A stretch of 64,000 nucleotides of DNA, taken from Phellopilus nigrolimitatus (Eukaryota > Basidiomycota > Agaricomycetes > Hymenochaetales > Hymenochaetaceae). This document shows, piece after piece, positions 31,401-43,100 of the stretch. Positions within the stretch are counted from its first letter, which is position 1. Every line of letters begins with the position of its first letter. The stretch covers positions 1-64,000 of the forward strand of contig JAJOHG010000021.1 in assembly GCA_021029095.1 (NCBI GenBank), written 5' to 3'. The position numbers and the translations under genes are program-made. The notes under the pieces were generated by a model. The model was not told the DNA's origin and searched no databases. It saw only the letters and a list, made by a program, of their open reading frames with translations.

Positions 31401-34302
31401 CTGCGGGCACGCGCGCGCGCTGGTGGGAGCGCGATGCGCAGGTCGAGGCTGCGGTCGCCGCGCGCCGCCGGAAGGAGAAGTTTGACCTTGTGTACCCGCA
31501 CGTCCCGGGCTCGCGCGAGGGCGGCAGGAAGAAGATGAGGCGGCGCGAGGGGCTGAAGGTGCCTGGGAAACTGAAGCCAGGCGAGGCGAACCGCGCGGAG
31601 CAGCTCGTCCCGATACGTCTCGAGTTCGACGTCGAGCACCATAAATACCGCGATACGTTTGTGTGGAACCTGAATGGTGCGAAAAGATAGCCCGTCTCAT
31701 TTCTGATCTCTTCTTTTGCTGATCTCGCTTATCACTGTTGCTGACAGACCCGATCGTAACGCCCGAAGTCTTCGCGCAGTCGGTCATAGACGACTATGGG
31801 CTCTCCTCGAGCTATCACGCAACCATCACCAAGTCGATACAGGAGCAGCTGGCGAGCAACGACGTGTCCGTCGCGCCGGCAGAGAGCACGCTGGAAGCTG
31901 CGCGCGGGACCCTGCAGGGCCCCGATGCGGAGTGGTGGGCGTCCTGGCGGAAGCGTCTGCGCAATAAGGACGGCTACGTTCGCACGCGCGCACTGTTGCA
32001 GAGCGTTCCGGAGCCGCAGGGCCGTGCAAAGAAGCGGCGCAAGTTTGCGTCGGCGGAGGATGCAGCGAAGGATGTGCGGGCGTCGCTCGATGAGGACTCG
32101 TCGGTGGACGTCGAAATGATCGAGGTGGATGAGGATAAGATGTACGAGGAGATGCGGATCATCATCAAGGTATGCTCTGATTTCGTTAACTGCGAAGTGA
32201 TACACGGGGGATTTAATAATAAACGGCGTTTGCAGCTCGATATCACCGCGGGTGAAATGAAGCTAGACGATCAGTTCGAGTGGGACATCGAAAATGCGGA
32301 GCCTACGCCGGAGCAGTTCGCCGAGATCTACAGCAGCGATCTCGGACTCGCTGGAGAATTCAAGCAAGTGTCGCGTTTTTCATTCTTTTCGCTTCGCACG
32401 CAATTTTCTTACTATTTTCCATAGGACCGCCATCGCACACTCAATACGGGAACAAGTCAGTACCTACCAAAAGTCTCTTTTCCTCGTCGGGCACCCCTCC
32501 GATGGATCAGCGGTCCAGGATGACGATCTGCGCATGTCCTTCCTGCCATCGGTCGCGCCCGTTGCGCGCTCCGTCGACCAGACACAGTCGTGCCAGCCGA
32601 TCATCAACTATCTTAGCGACGGCGAGCTCGATCGGCTCGACAAGGAGCGCGAAAAGGAGGCGAACAAGCGGCGGAAGCGCAACACACGTGGACGGCGCGG
32701 CGTCGCCCTGCCGGACCGCGAGCCGCTCAAGACGCACCGCACGCCGGCGATCGGGTTCCCCGAGGTCGATCCGTCGACTATCGCGCTCGCCGCGGCGGCA
32801 GCCGCACCGACATCACGCAGGGCGGCAGCAGCGGCGGCGTCGGTCACCATCGCGAACATGGTGGCCTCCGAGAACGGGACGGCTATCATTCCGACGATCT
32901 CGAGCACTCCGTCGGCGCCCGCGGTCCCGCTTTCGAAGGTTCCGAAGGCGAAGGGCTCGTTCAAAGCCCCGAAGTACACACATTCGATTTTGAAGGCGCG
33001 CGCGAACGCCACCGCGGCGACGCCGTCGACGGTGGTGGACGCGTCGACGTTCGAGCCGCCGCTGGAGGGCGACTTGCCGCTGCCCGTTTCTTCGACTTCT
33101 GCCTCGGCGCCGGACTCGAAGGCCTCAAGGATCGTCTCGGCACGAAGACAAAGGGAACTCGAGAAGGAGGCAAAGGAGCGCGAGTATGCAGATGGACAGC
33201 GTGCGAACATGATCGATGGCATCTGGCATTGCTCGAATTGCGGCTGTCCTGATAGTATCGCTGTCGGACGTCGAAAGGGCCCGCTTGGAGACAAATCTAC
33301 AGTGCGGTGCATGCGGTGAGAGTGACTTTGTCCTTCCATAGTTCGCAAATCTGACATTTTATGCAAGGCAAATTCTGGCATCGTCCATCGTCGGCCACGA
33401 CCTGTGGAGTACAATACCGGCGCAGAATTCCACATCAACCTCAAGGTGGAGGTCGAGCGGGCCAAGGCGAGCGCAAAAAAGCGAGGGCGGCGCCGCGGCG
33501 CTCCGCGCACTTAACATCCAGCAGGATCAAGCGCCGACACCCTCGTCCATGACGGATGACCAATCGTCGCCGACGGTGCCGAAGCACGAAGTGTGGGTCG
33601 AGATCAAGTCGCCGAAGAAAACGCAGGCCTCGCCAACGTCGGACGCGTTCGAGCTCCTCGAGCGTCCGCTGTCGCCTGCGTCTAGCGTCAGCTCCAGCGC
33701 ATCGGAACGTCCGCTCGCGCAGACTGTGCTGCAGAACGGGACGAGCGGAAGCAGGCAGGCGTCGTCCACGCCAACGCCGCTGAAGGCGGCTGCAGAGCTC
33801 CCGGCGCAGCCGGAGCCGTCCTCTTCCGCGAGAGAGCCCGCGCAGTCTGAACCTCCGTCAACGTCCGGTGCTTCTGTCACGCCCGTACCTGAACCAACGC
33901 CTGGCCCTACACAAGGCACGCCACCGCCTCGTCCTCCTGTAAGTCCGTCTTTGTATGTTTGTCGAGTTATGTTTATTCAGAAGTCCACAGCGACCGCAAT
34001 GGCTGGAGGATGCGATGTCGGAGATGCAGACACGATACCCCGAAGATAGGTTCGACGTCATTCTCCGCAGACCGAACGGTGGCAACCCGCAGGAGTGGCG
34101 GGTAAAGTGCCTCGACTGCCCTGGAAAGGTGCGTAATTGTCTTTGCGTCTTAATACGACCTACATGTTAATAATTTCCTTTTGTAATCCAGCTGTACACA
34201 CCGGGCCCGGGTGAGACACTCACGAATTATGAAGTGCATTTGAAGAACCGGCAGCACCGCGCCAAAGTGCATACACGGGTGCATGGGACGGCGCCCCAGT
34301 AA
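28457..34302 (+). CDS. SNF5: SWI/SNF chromatin-remodelling subunit SNF5 (SMARCB1-like)
   Basis: Core scaffold subunit of SWI/SNF that contacts the nucleosome. Exon joins seen: 28457-29162 / 29240-31676 / 31748-32169 / 32236-32363 / 32425-about 33320 / 33369 onward / about 33979-34128 / about 34191-34302. The N-terminal third is Q-, G- and M-rich (poly-Q at about 28566-28602 and 29292-29332; GMGGMG-type repeats). SNF5 repeats: EFDVEHHKYRDTFVWNLND, PEVFAQSVIDDYGLSS, then DITAGEMKLDDQFEWDI and IAHSIREQVSTYQKSLF. A GATA-like zinc site starts WHCSNCGC. The C-terminal domain includes PQWLEDAMSEMQ, WRVKCLDCPGK and YEVHLKNRQHR. The intron at 32364-32424 has a GC donor (GCAAGT). Frame breaks without splice signals lie near 30400, 31138, 33301 (extra A before the second Cys pair), 33378 and an A6 run near 33478. 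They are either assembly errors or real damage. Confidence 0.85.
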
Positions 34303-35473
34303 ACCCTAGCCTTGCGCCCCGTCGACGAACGGACAATCTGTGCCAATACTACACGTACATATAACTACCTGTCTCCTGTGTCGCCCTGTGTCTGCTTGTT
34401 GCTGTCTGGCTATTTGGCTGCTCTATCTGCTATCTGTTACATTTTCAATTTTTTCTTTTCTTCTTTTTCGTTCCCCCTTTCCTGTCTCTGAGAGCCTTCT
34501 ACACTTCTGCATTTTTCGTTCTGGTTACCTTCTGTACTTATCACATTGGAAATAATGTATCTTCAGTTGCCGTTGCTTGAGACTCGGCCAGTGAAGAGTC
34601 GGTCAGCGCTCGCGACTATCTTCTAGCTTCGCCGGCTTGTTATTGATAATAGAGTATTGTATAATAACATGCGAAACTCCGACTCATCACTCAATGTTGC
34701 CTGCACTATTCTGACTACCTCGCCTACAAAATCCGCAAAGGGCATCATTCAGCTCAGGTCTTATTGGCTCTTCATGTTCAACGATGATGAATGCGCTGCT
34801 GTCCTCATATTTTCTGATACAAATCTTCATATCCTTCATAAATCTAAAGACGGGTTTCAGCGTAATCCTTTCACTATAAATTGACATGTTGCTGGTTATT
34901 CTTCATACCAAGTTGAATGTATGGTTTTCTCCTATCCTTCTCAACGAGAACTCCAAGGAAGGAAGGTCAATGGGATTCGCTTATTTTTTTTAAAAGAAGG
35001 AAATCTCAAATCCCACATCACTGCTGACTCGCCTTCAGTTCTTTTGAGTGGTCGTATAGTTGTGCATCGTTAATTTTTGACTAATTCCAGTACCTTCTCA
35101 GGATGGTGTTCAATGATCTTTACAATTCGTTATCATTAATCACAGAACAGACCTGGCGCTGGGCTAGCAGCGGACTCTGAATGAGCTGCATTTTTATCAT
35201 CCCTTGCTATTCTTCAATGACGACGATTATATGCCAAATTTATCGAATTGTCTTGATATCGTCGGTTTGTCCCTTCTGACATTTACGTGCAATGCAGAAT
35301 CTGCATCGTCAATGAAGCCAAACCTTCAACAATGCATACAATATGTAAAGGACAACATATAAAGATAGTCGACATACGTTGATATTCGTACAGACATCCA
35401 CGACAATGACGAGCATACATGGCGTCAGTCAAGTAAACATCCTCGCCCACCCACTGAACACGTCCTCAGGCTC
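34303..35473. other. Convergent intergenic region, SNF5 and TBCC 3' flanks
   Basis: AT- and pyrimidine-rich, no gene or repeat that I can support. Confidence 0.4.
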
Positions 35474-36902
35474 TCAAACTGACTTCTCGTCAGAAGTCGG
35501 CAGTGTCCCGGCCAGGAGAGTCGCGAGGCGTATCCTTCTTTCTTCGTCTACGTCTGTATCTGAGCCGGAGAGCGTACGAAGGGACGCGAGTACCGGCGTC
35601 CAGTCTCTTTGCTTGTTTTCAGATCCATCTAAATGACCATCTGTATAATTTCCCTCCGCACCACCATTGGGCGGGTCGAGAAGCACGGTCCAATGTGGGG
35701 ACGGCGTGCTCTTGAGGTGGGAGAAGTCTTGCACGGCGTGATGGGTGCTCGGCTGGATGTATCATTAACGTATAGTAATGGACACGTGAGTTGATGTGTG
35801 TCCAAATAAGAAAAAAAAAAGATGCATTTTCGTATAACATTTTGAGGGGGGGAAAGAAGGAAACAATTTTCTCACCTGCGCACGGACATCGGGTGGGAGA
35901 GGGAACGCAATTGGGTAACCCGTGAAAGCGAGGTTGGCGCAATCCTCTATGATGGCGTGCGAGGCGACGTGCAGGTAAAAGCGCGTCGAACGTGAGCTGT
36001 GTACACGGAGCTATAGGACGTGAGACACAGTGAAATTATGAGACTTTTAATTAGTACGGAAAGAGAAGAAGGACTCAAAAAAAGTCAATTCAGATAGGTT
36101 GACGATGACACACCTGATGGCAGGCAACGACGACGGTGCACCGCTCGAGATTGTGCGCGAGCACGCTGCCGCGCACGCGCCCGAGAAGGACGAGGCTATC
36201 TTTGACGTCGTGGATATGTACTGCTGTAATATCCAAGTCATGTTCTCCTTGCTTGACCGGAAGCAAATTTACGACGCAGTGGTCAAGCGAGGCAAGGGTG
36301 AAGTCCGTGTTCCTTCGTTCTGCCTTAGACTCAGAAGAGGACGAAGAATATGTGGGCAGAGAGAAAGACGCGGGTGTAAGGTACTGATAGGAGGTCGATG
36401 CGAGTGCGAGGTTTGGTGTTTGGGAAACTGGTGCTGGTTCCTCAGGTTGATCAGGCTTGCGTGCAGCGAAAGTAGTACTGGTACTAGTCGTTGGTGCCGC
36501 AGCCTTTCTCCTGAACGCAAATTTGCCCTTCGGTGCCGCCTTTACTCTGAGTGCCTCGAGTCTCGTCTCGAGCTCTTGCAGTTGCTGATGTTTATCGGAT
36601 CAATAGTTCCTGACACCGACAGACGTCACGGCGCGCTCACTTTCTCGCAAGAGCCCCGGTCGTAGGTGGGGAGATCCGGCGTCGCGTCGTTGAGCTCCCT
36701 ACGCACGCGCTGGATGTCTGCCGCAAGCAGCTTGACGAGCTCATCGTTCGTAGGTGGTACGGTGTCGAGCCGGGCGGTGATGTCTAGGCAGATTCAAAAC
36801 AAGCCCGACAACATAGCTGCTATTGTACAACACACCAGCGCGTGAAGCTTGGAAGCGCGAGTAGAACTCCTGCGCGAGCTCTGCGGAGGACAGTGACTCC
36901 AT
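35474..36902 (-). CDS. TBCC: Tubulin-folding cofactor C (364 aa)
   Basis: TBCC triggers GTP hydrolysis by beta-tubulin in the cofactor D/E complex and releases native tubulin dimers. Exons (minus strand): 36902-36836, 36783-36641, 36584-36114, 36010-35876, 35752-35474; GT-AG introns, 365 codons in total, no internal stop. The N-terminal spectrin-like helical part begins MESLSSAELAQEFYSRFQAS. A Ser/Pro-rich linker follows. The C-terminal beta-helix of the TBCC/CARP domain is visible in HIHDVKDSLVLLGRVRGSVL, RCTVVVACHQ, HSSRSTRFYLHVASHAIIED and HHAVQDFSHLKSTPSPHW. Relatives have QQFRMH (catalytic Arg finger) after the VVVACHQ strand; here the exon join reads CHQLRVHSS, keeping an Arg. The upstream ATG near 37104 was not used because its frame hits a stop. 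It is divergent from the giant gene, with starts 243 bp apart. Confidence 0.88.
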
Positions 36903-37145
36903 CTGTATCACAGAAGTCGGGAAAGTAAAATAAAAAGGAAAGAAAAGAAATAATCGCGATCACATGACTGCCGCGTAAATATACACAAATAGGTTGACAG
37001 TTCAAGCTCTCCTCGTCCTTCTCGTCGTCCTCAACGTGTCTGACAGCGTCAAGATCGTCTCGACGTCATCCGCAGCATCCTCGAACACGTCTTCAAGACC
37101 CATAAAAATATCTAGCTCATGTCAATTTCTTGCTTTTAGTTCTTA

Positions 37146-40100
37146 ATGTCTCTGAGTACGAACTCTGACCGGAGCGGCCAGGACCCGCCGAACACGGCGG
37201 GTCTCCGCTCTCCTCTCTATGGCACCGCTACTTTCACAAGTCTGTCTCCATCGTCCGTTCCCGCTCCGCTCTCTCCGTCAAACGCGTCGTCCTCGAGGCT
37301 GTCCTACCCCTCGCGCTCAGGTACGTGATGCGCATTTTTTCGGAACGTCGTTGTTAGTTAACATTTAATACTCTTGCAGCTACACCAGTCAACTCCGACG
37401 ACACTGCTCATATGCGCCGATGCGCAGCTTCCCCATCTGCGCTGTCTTACGACTCAAGAAGACATAGCAGCGCGACGTCTGACCCTGACACGGAGACATC
37501 GCACTCGCAATCCTATACGGAATACAACGAGAATGATAACTCGTTCGACGATTCCGCTGAGGTCGAAGAAGTCCTCAGTCGTATAGATGATGACGCGTCA
37601 CAAGCTCCTTGGAGCTCCGGATACTCTAGCTCGGGCCATTCATCCGGCACGGGCTCGTTCGCAACAGCAACTACAGAGCCGCTCAACTTCGACCGCGAGC
37701 GTCGCGTGCTCAGCACCATCTCCGAGCGTACTGAGTCGCAGTCGCTTAACACAGGCGCGGGGATCTTCCAGAACCTCTTTTCGTCCACCTTCTCGCGCCC
37801 TACCTCGCTTTTCTCGTCTGCGGCACGAACCTTTTACGGCGCACCCGCATCACCGCTCTCACCGCCGCCGAGTCTGCAAACTGCGCGTCCGGATACACCA
37901 GAGAGGACGTTCAAGCCGGCGCCGCCCACGGGACGGCGCGTAGGCAACCTCATCGCGAGTTTCGAATCTTCGGCATCGGAGTCAGACATATCGTCCGGCT
38001 TTTCGAGGCCTGGCTCTGTGCCCCTTGGCCCTCGTTCTCCTAGCCCGTACAGCACTTCGCGGCCCTCATCTCCCCAGAAGACTTCGCGTGCTGGCACAGG
38101 AGTCGGGCTTGGCCTTGGGCTGTCCGCGCCAAGCAGCACGGCGACTCACTCGCTGTCCTCTTTCCTCTCTCCACCTGCGCATGCCTCGACTTTTTCCCGC
38201 TTGTCGCAGCCGCAAACGCAATCGTCGGAGACCATCACCGCAGGTACAGAGCGTCCGCGCTCTCCACTCAGCTCTGTGCGTAACATTGTAGCCGCATGGA
38301 AAGAACGTTCGCCAGAGAAGGCGTCGACTGCGACACGCTCCAGCGCGTCCGGATCCGTCGCCAGCGGACCGAGTTTCACGAGCTCCAGCTCCGCTTCTGC
38401 CTCTGCTGCTCCCTTCGGATTCGGCGAAGGGTTTTTCAGTCTACGCCGTCGCGTCGCGTCGCTGGGCGCTGGCAACACTCTTTCGCGCCGCTCCGGAACG
38501 TCGGCGCCGTCATACGGCGATTTTGAGTCAAGTAGTGTGAGTGGCAGCAGCGACAGACGAAGTTTCACCGACACACAAAGCCTCGCGCGATCAGACAGCC
38601 AGCGCAGTGCGGCGAGTGGCTCTGTCTTCGACATGTCCGAACTTGCGAGCTTTGTCCGCGGGGGCCTGGAGGTAAGCCCATCGCGTCTTTTATTGATGTT
38701 TGTGTACGTGTGCTGATCACATGACCGTTCTGGGCCGTCGTACAGCCACTCCGCGTCGGACAGCTCTGGTATCTAAATGTACATGCGCCGCCGCCATTCC
38801 GTTGGCAGCGTTGCCGGGCAGTCCTTTATCCGAATACACTTTTACTTTCATGGCTCGCGCCCGGCGGTGGGCGCGGGGTCATCACGCTCGATCTCGTCAA
38901 CTGCAACGAGGTGCGCAGCGTTCCGAGCCCAAGCCACCCAAGCGCGCGCGACGACATTGGGACGGTCGCCGTACGCCTGCAAATGGATGAGCAGGATCCT
39001 ATAAGTGGAGAGTTTGATCTTGTCGAGATGCTCTGTCCATTTCAGCTGCTGTATAGCGACGGCGTCGAGCGCCTTGGCGCGGAAAGCGCGCGGGAACGAG
39101 TCAGATGGGTCAGCGCGATCTGGTACGTGCTCTTCATATTATCATGATTATCACCGAGTCGATGGAGCTCATTAAAATACAGGGAAGCATTGGACCGTTC
39201 TGTCGGGCCTCCCGACCGCTCAATGACGCGCTCGCCTATAGGTTCGATCCGCACCGTCCGCTCGGCCACAAGCAGCGTCGTGAGCTCCGGTTCCGGCTCC
39301 GCATCGACCACGTATCTACCGCCCATGGACAGTATCTCCGACCTCCCTGACATTCCGGACTTTGGCGACTCGTCTTACACTCAGACTCAGTCTCCTCGGC
39401 ACTCGCTGTCTTCATTCACATCGTTCGCACGCACGCGGGCTACGGACGATGGCTCTATCTCCAGCAGCGGATACCTCCACCCGCTCGATGCGCGCACAAT
39501 AGAAATTGCGCCGAGTCGTAGCTCGTCTCTCCGCCGCACGTCTTCACTCGCCGATCTCGACGCAGAGTTCGCCAGCGCGCTAAGTGCGAGCGGTATTAGC
39601 ATCAGGAACTCTCGTCCGCGCGCTGGATCGTCGCGCTTTAGTGCTCGCTGGACACGCGAGCCAAGCGAGTCCAGCTCTTCGCTCGGGACGATGGACTTCC
39701 CGGAGTCGACGAACGCGTCGGGCATAACACGCAGGGTGCCCGCGTCCTCTTTCTATAGTAATACGCTTTCACCGGTCACACAAGCGACGCTGGAGCCGTT
39801 CGACTCGGACACGGGCACGCAGGTCGTGCCGTCGACGCTTTCTTTGCGGCGCAGCGCTTCGAACTCACTGCTTGGCGACTCGCATTCGGGCCCTGAAACG
39901 ACGACAGACACTCGCTCGCGTTCACCGACGACGCCGACGCGCTCGGGCGCAAGGCCCGAGTCGTTGTACACGACGACCTCGGGTCTTTCTCGTCAGAGCG
40001 CGGTGCGGCGCCGCACGCCGCGCACAGCGCGCACGTATTCAGGTAGTGGACGCAGCGGACCGGGTTCAATACCGAGTGAGAGCTCGGACAAGGAGAATGA

Positions 40101-43100
40101 CTACGAACTGAGCTCGACTCGTCCGACACGCTCAGAGGCAGATGCGACAGGAACCTGGGGCGCGTGCGAGACCAGCCAGTGGAGCAGTCTGGAGAGCCGC
40201 AGTGACACGGCGACGAGCTACGACTACAGCAAGCTCGCAACGACGCGTGCAGCATCTGAGTCAGAGGAATCGACGGTGCTGAGGCCAAGAGGGTTTGTGA
40301 CGACCCCGGAAAAACCTGGAGAGAGCGAAAGTGAAGAGGATGTCTTTCACACACCAACACCATCGTCGCGAACCGCGACATCGTACCGCTCCGTGCCGGG
40401 TACACCGACGCCGTCCGTCCCGAGCCTCTCATCGACGGAGTACGAGACAGCGCTGAAAGTGGCCTCGACCGAGTATGAAACCGCCGAGGTATGTCCGACA
40501 GAGCCACCGTCCACGGAGTACACGACGGCAGAGGTGTGCCCCTCGACACCCCCATTGACTGAGTATCTTACGGCCGAGTGCCGGTGCAAACCCGCCGCTC
40601 CGAGTATTCCAGAAGAAATAGGGACGTTGACGCCTTCGCTCAGCTACGCGAATTTGCCATCCGAAAGGCCAGCCAAAGAGGAAACGTTGAGCTTATATGC
40701 GCCCTCAACAGTCCCGAGTATCCCCAGTGTGATCGAGGAGGCGGAGATTCCACTTCCGCATTCTGAAGTAGGGTCTGAGGAAGAGTCTCCGTCCTTATTT
40801 CCGGTTGAGCTGGAGAAGACGCTATCTAGAGTCGCTCAGGAGCCAGTTACTCCTTCATCAGAGTTGACGGCACAGGATTCCTCGACAGTTCCACCCACTC
40901 CTGTCGTCGAACCTCCGACTCCTTCTCTTCTCCCGACCGTTTCAAGTACGACTGTGACGACCACAAGTTCGGTGACTCCTACTGCCGAGCCCGGCGCGCC
41001 CGTATCGCCTTCGCCATCCTCACCATCAACCGCGTCGATCCCTCAGTCGCCTTCTTCTCCATCATCGCCGGTTTCGCTCTCCTTCAAGTCTGAGTCGTCG
41101 AAGTCGCCGAAGACCAAGTCACTGTATGTGCCATCGCAAAGCAGCATCAAATCTGCGCCAAGCGTCTCTGATGATTACGACTCGTCCTTTCTGGCACCCT
41201 CGCCATCGATGCATTCTATTCCGCTCCAAGACCCGGTGGATGTCAGCTTCGAGACGTCGTTCTTCCGGCCAAGTATGAGTGAACTATACTCAGACCAAAT
41301 GCCTAGTCCGTTCATGCCGAAAGACCCAGCTGCAATTAGCACGACGGCTACTCCGACAGCAACTACCACGAATAGTACGAGCAGCCTCGAGCGGACGCAA
41401 AGCAGCATGGGTTTGTACAATGCGCCTCCTGTCCATCCGATGACTGTATCTCTCGGCACTACCACCACTCCAACTAGCTTGAGCATGGAGGACACAGTCA
41501 GCATTAGCAGTCTTACGCCAAGCAGCGCTTTCCCTTCTCAGACCAGTGTCAGCGGTGAGCGCAGCCCAACTCCAAGCAGTTTGACGCGAAGTGACTCCAT
41601 GCACTCGCGGTCCATAAGCGGTGGTGAGCGTACCGCTACACCAAGTAGTCTGACACCCAGTAGTGCCATATACGCGCGTTCTGCGGGCAGTCCCGGACAG
41701 ACAGTAGCCCCGAGCAGCTTGACGCCTAGTAGCGCATTCGGCGACGAGAGTGTTTTCGGACAGACAGTCACAGTATCGCGAACGCCGTCGAGTGTTAGCA
41801 GCATCTCAATGACATCGATGACTAGCTCCGTCTTCGCTCCGACATCATTATACGAGGAATCGCTAGAATCTCCATCAACAGTCCCGACATTATTGTCTTC
41901 GAGAGCGACTACACCTCGGCCGGTATGGACATTCACTTTTTTCATTCAATCTCTTCACTAACTGTTTATTACATGTACAAACTGCAACAGATGACACCCG
42001 CAGGCGTCCCTCTCCCGAGTTCGCCTTCGCTAATCTCCTCAGTCGCGCCTACTGCGTCGTCTATCAGCGTCAGTACACCGCGTACGGACGCTCCTTCAAT
42101 TCATACGCTGACTTCAATTGCCGCATCTGACCTGGCTGAGGCGCCACGGGAAGAAATACTGACACACGACGTTAATAGGCTCCTCAGATATTTGCACGAT
42201 CTCGATCAAATTCGAGGCGGGGAGACGCTGGACCTGAAGGATCATCTTGGGCGCATTGAGGACGAGTTGCGTGATCTCTCCGACTTCCTCCGCCAGCCAG
42301 AGCCGCAACCTGCGGTTCCAAAGTTTCCAGTGAAAGATCAGTCTGTCAACGGGTCGGTACGCGTTTCGGGTCCAAGAACTCTCGCTCCGGAACCTACAGG
42401 ACGACGGTCTGTGGTCTCAGAGCCAATAAGCCACAGAACTGTGACACCGGGGGCGGTGGCCCGAGATTCGTTGAGAACGCACTCTACAACGCCACTTCCC
42501 GTTCCTGAGCCGCGCCCGCGAGACCAAGCAGCAAGGCGAGAGGAGGATGTAGCTTCTGCAACTTCTGTGACTCCCCCACCGCGGGTGTCGCTCACGTATT
42601 CCCCCTCAACTATCTCAGAGGGCATGTCGTTTTTGTCCTCGCATCACTCTGACGATTTTAGCCTAATGAGTCTTGAGGACTATCCTGCCGTGCCCATGAG
42701 TACGCCGTCCTCACCATCTTCGCCATCAAGTTCAGGCTGGTCCTCGTCGTCTACCGAAGCAGCATGGCCACCATCTTCTGTGACCCCGAGCTCGGACCCG
42801 CGGAGCTCTTTACTAACGCATGATAGGGGGTATGTGCCGGAGGATCTGACGCCAGAGTCGCCCCTTCGCGCAGCTACGCCCGTACCAGCAGCTTCACCTC
42901 TGGCGTCCATAATTTCGCGAGAGTCGGCATTGCCCCCACCCTTTTCAATGACACCGTCACTACCGACTGCTACAGCGACCCCACTACCGGAATCGCCATT
43001 ACCAGCGGGGCCGACAATGGCTTCTCCTCTGCCGGCGTCGTCGCCGTCATCGTCGCCATCGTCGGAGTCGCCTGCATCGCTTCCGCCATCATCCTCTACG

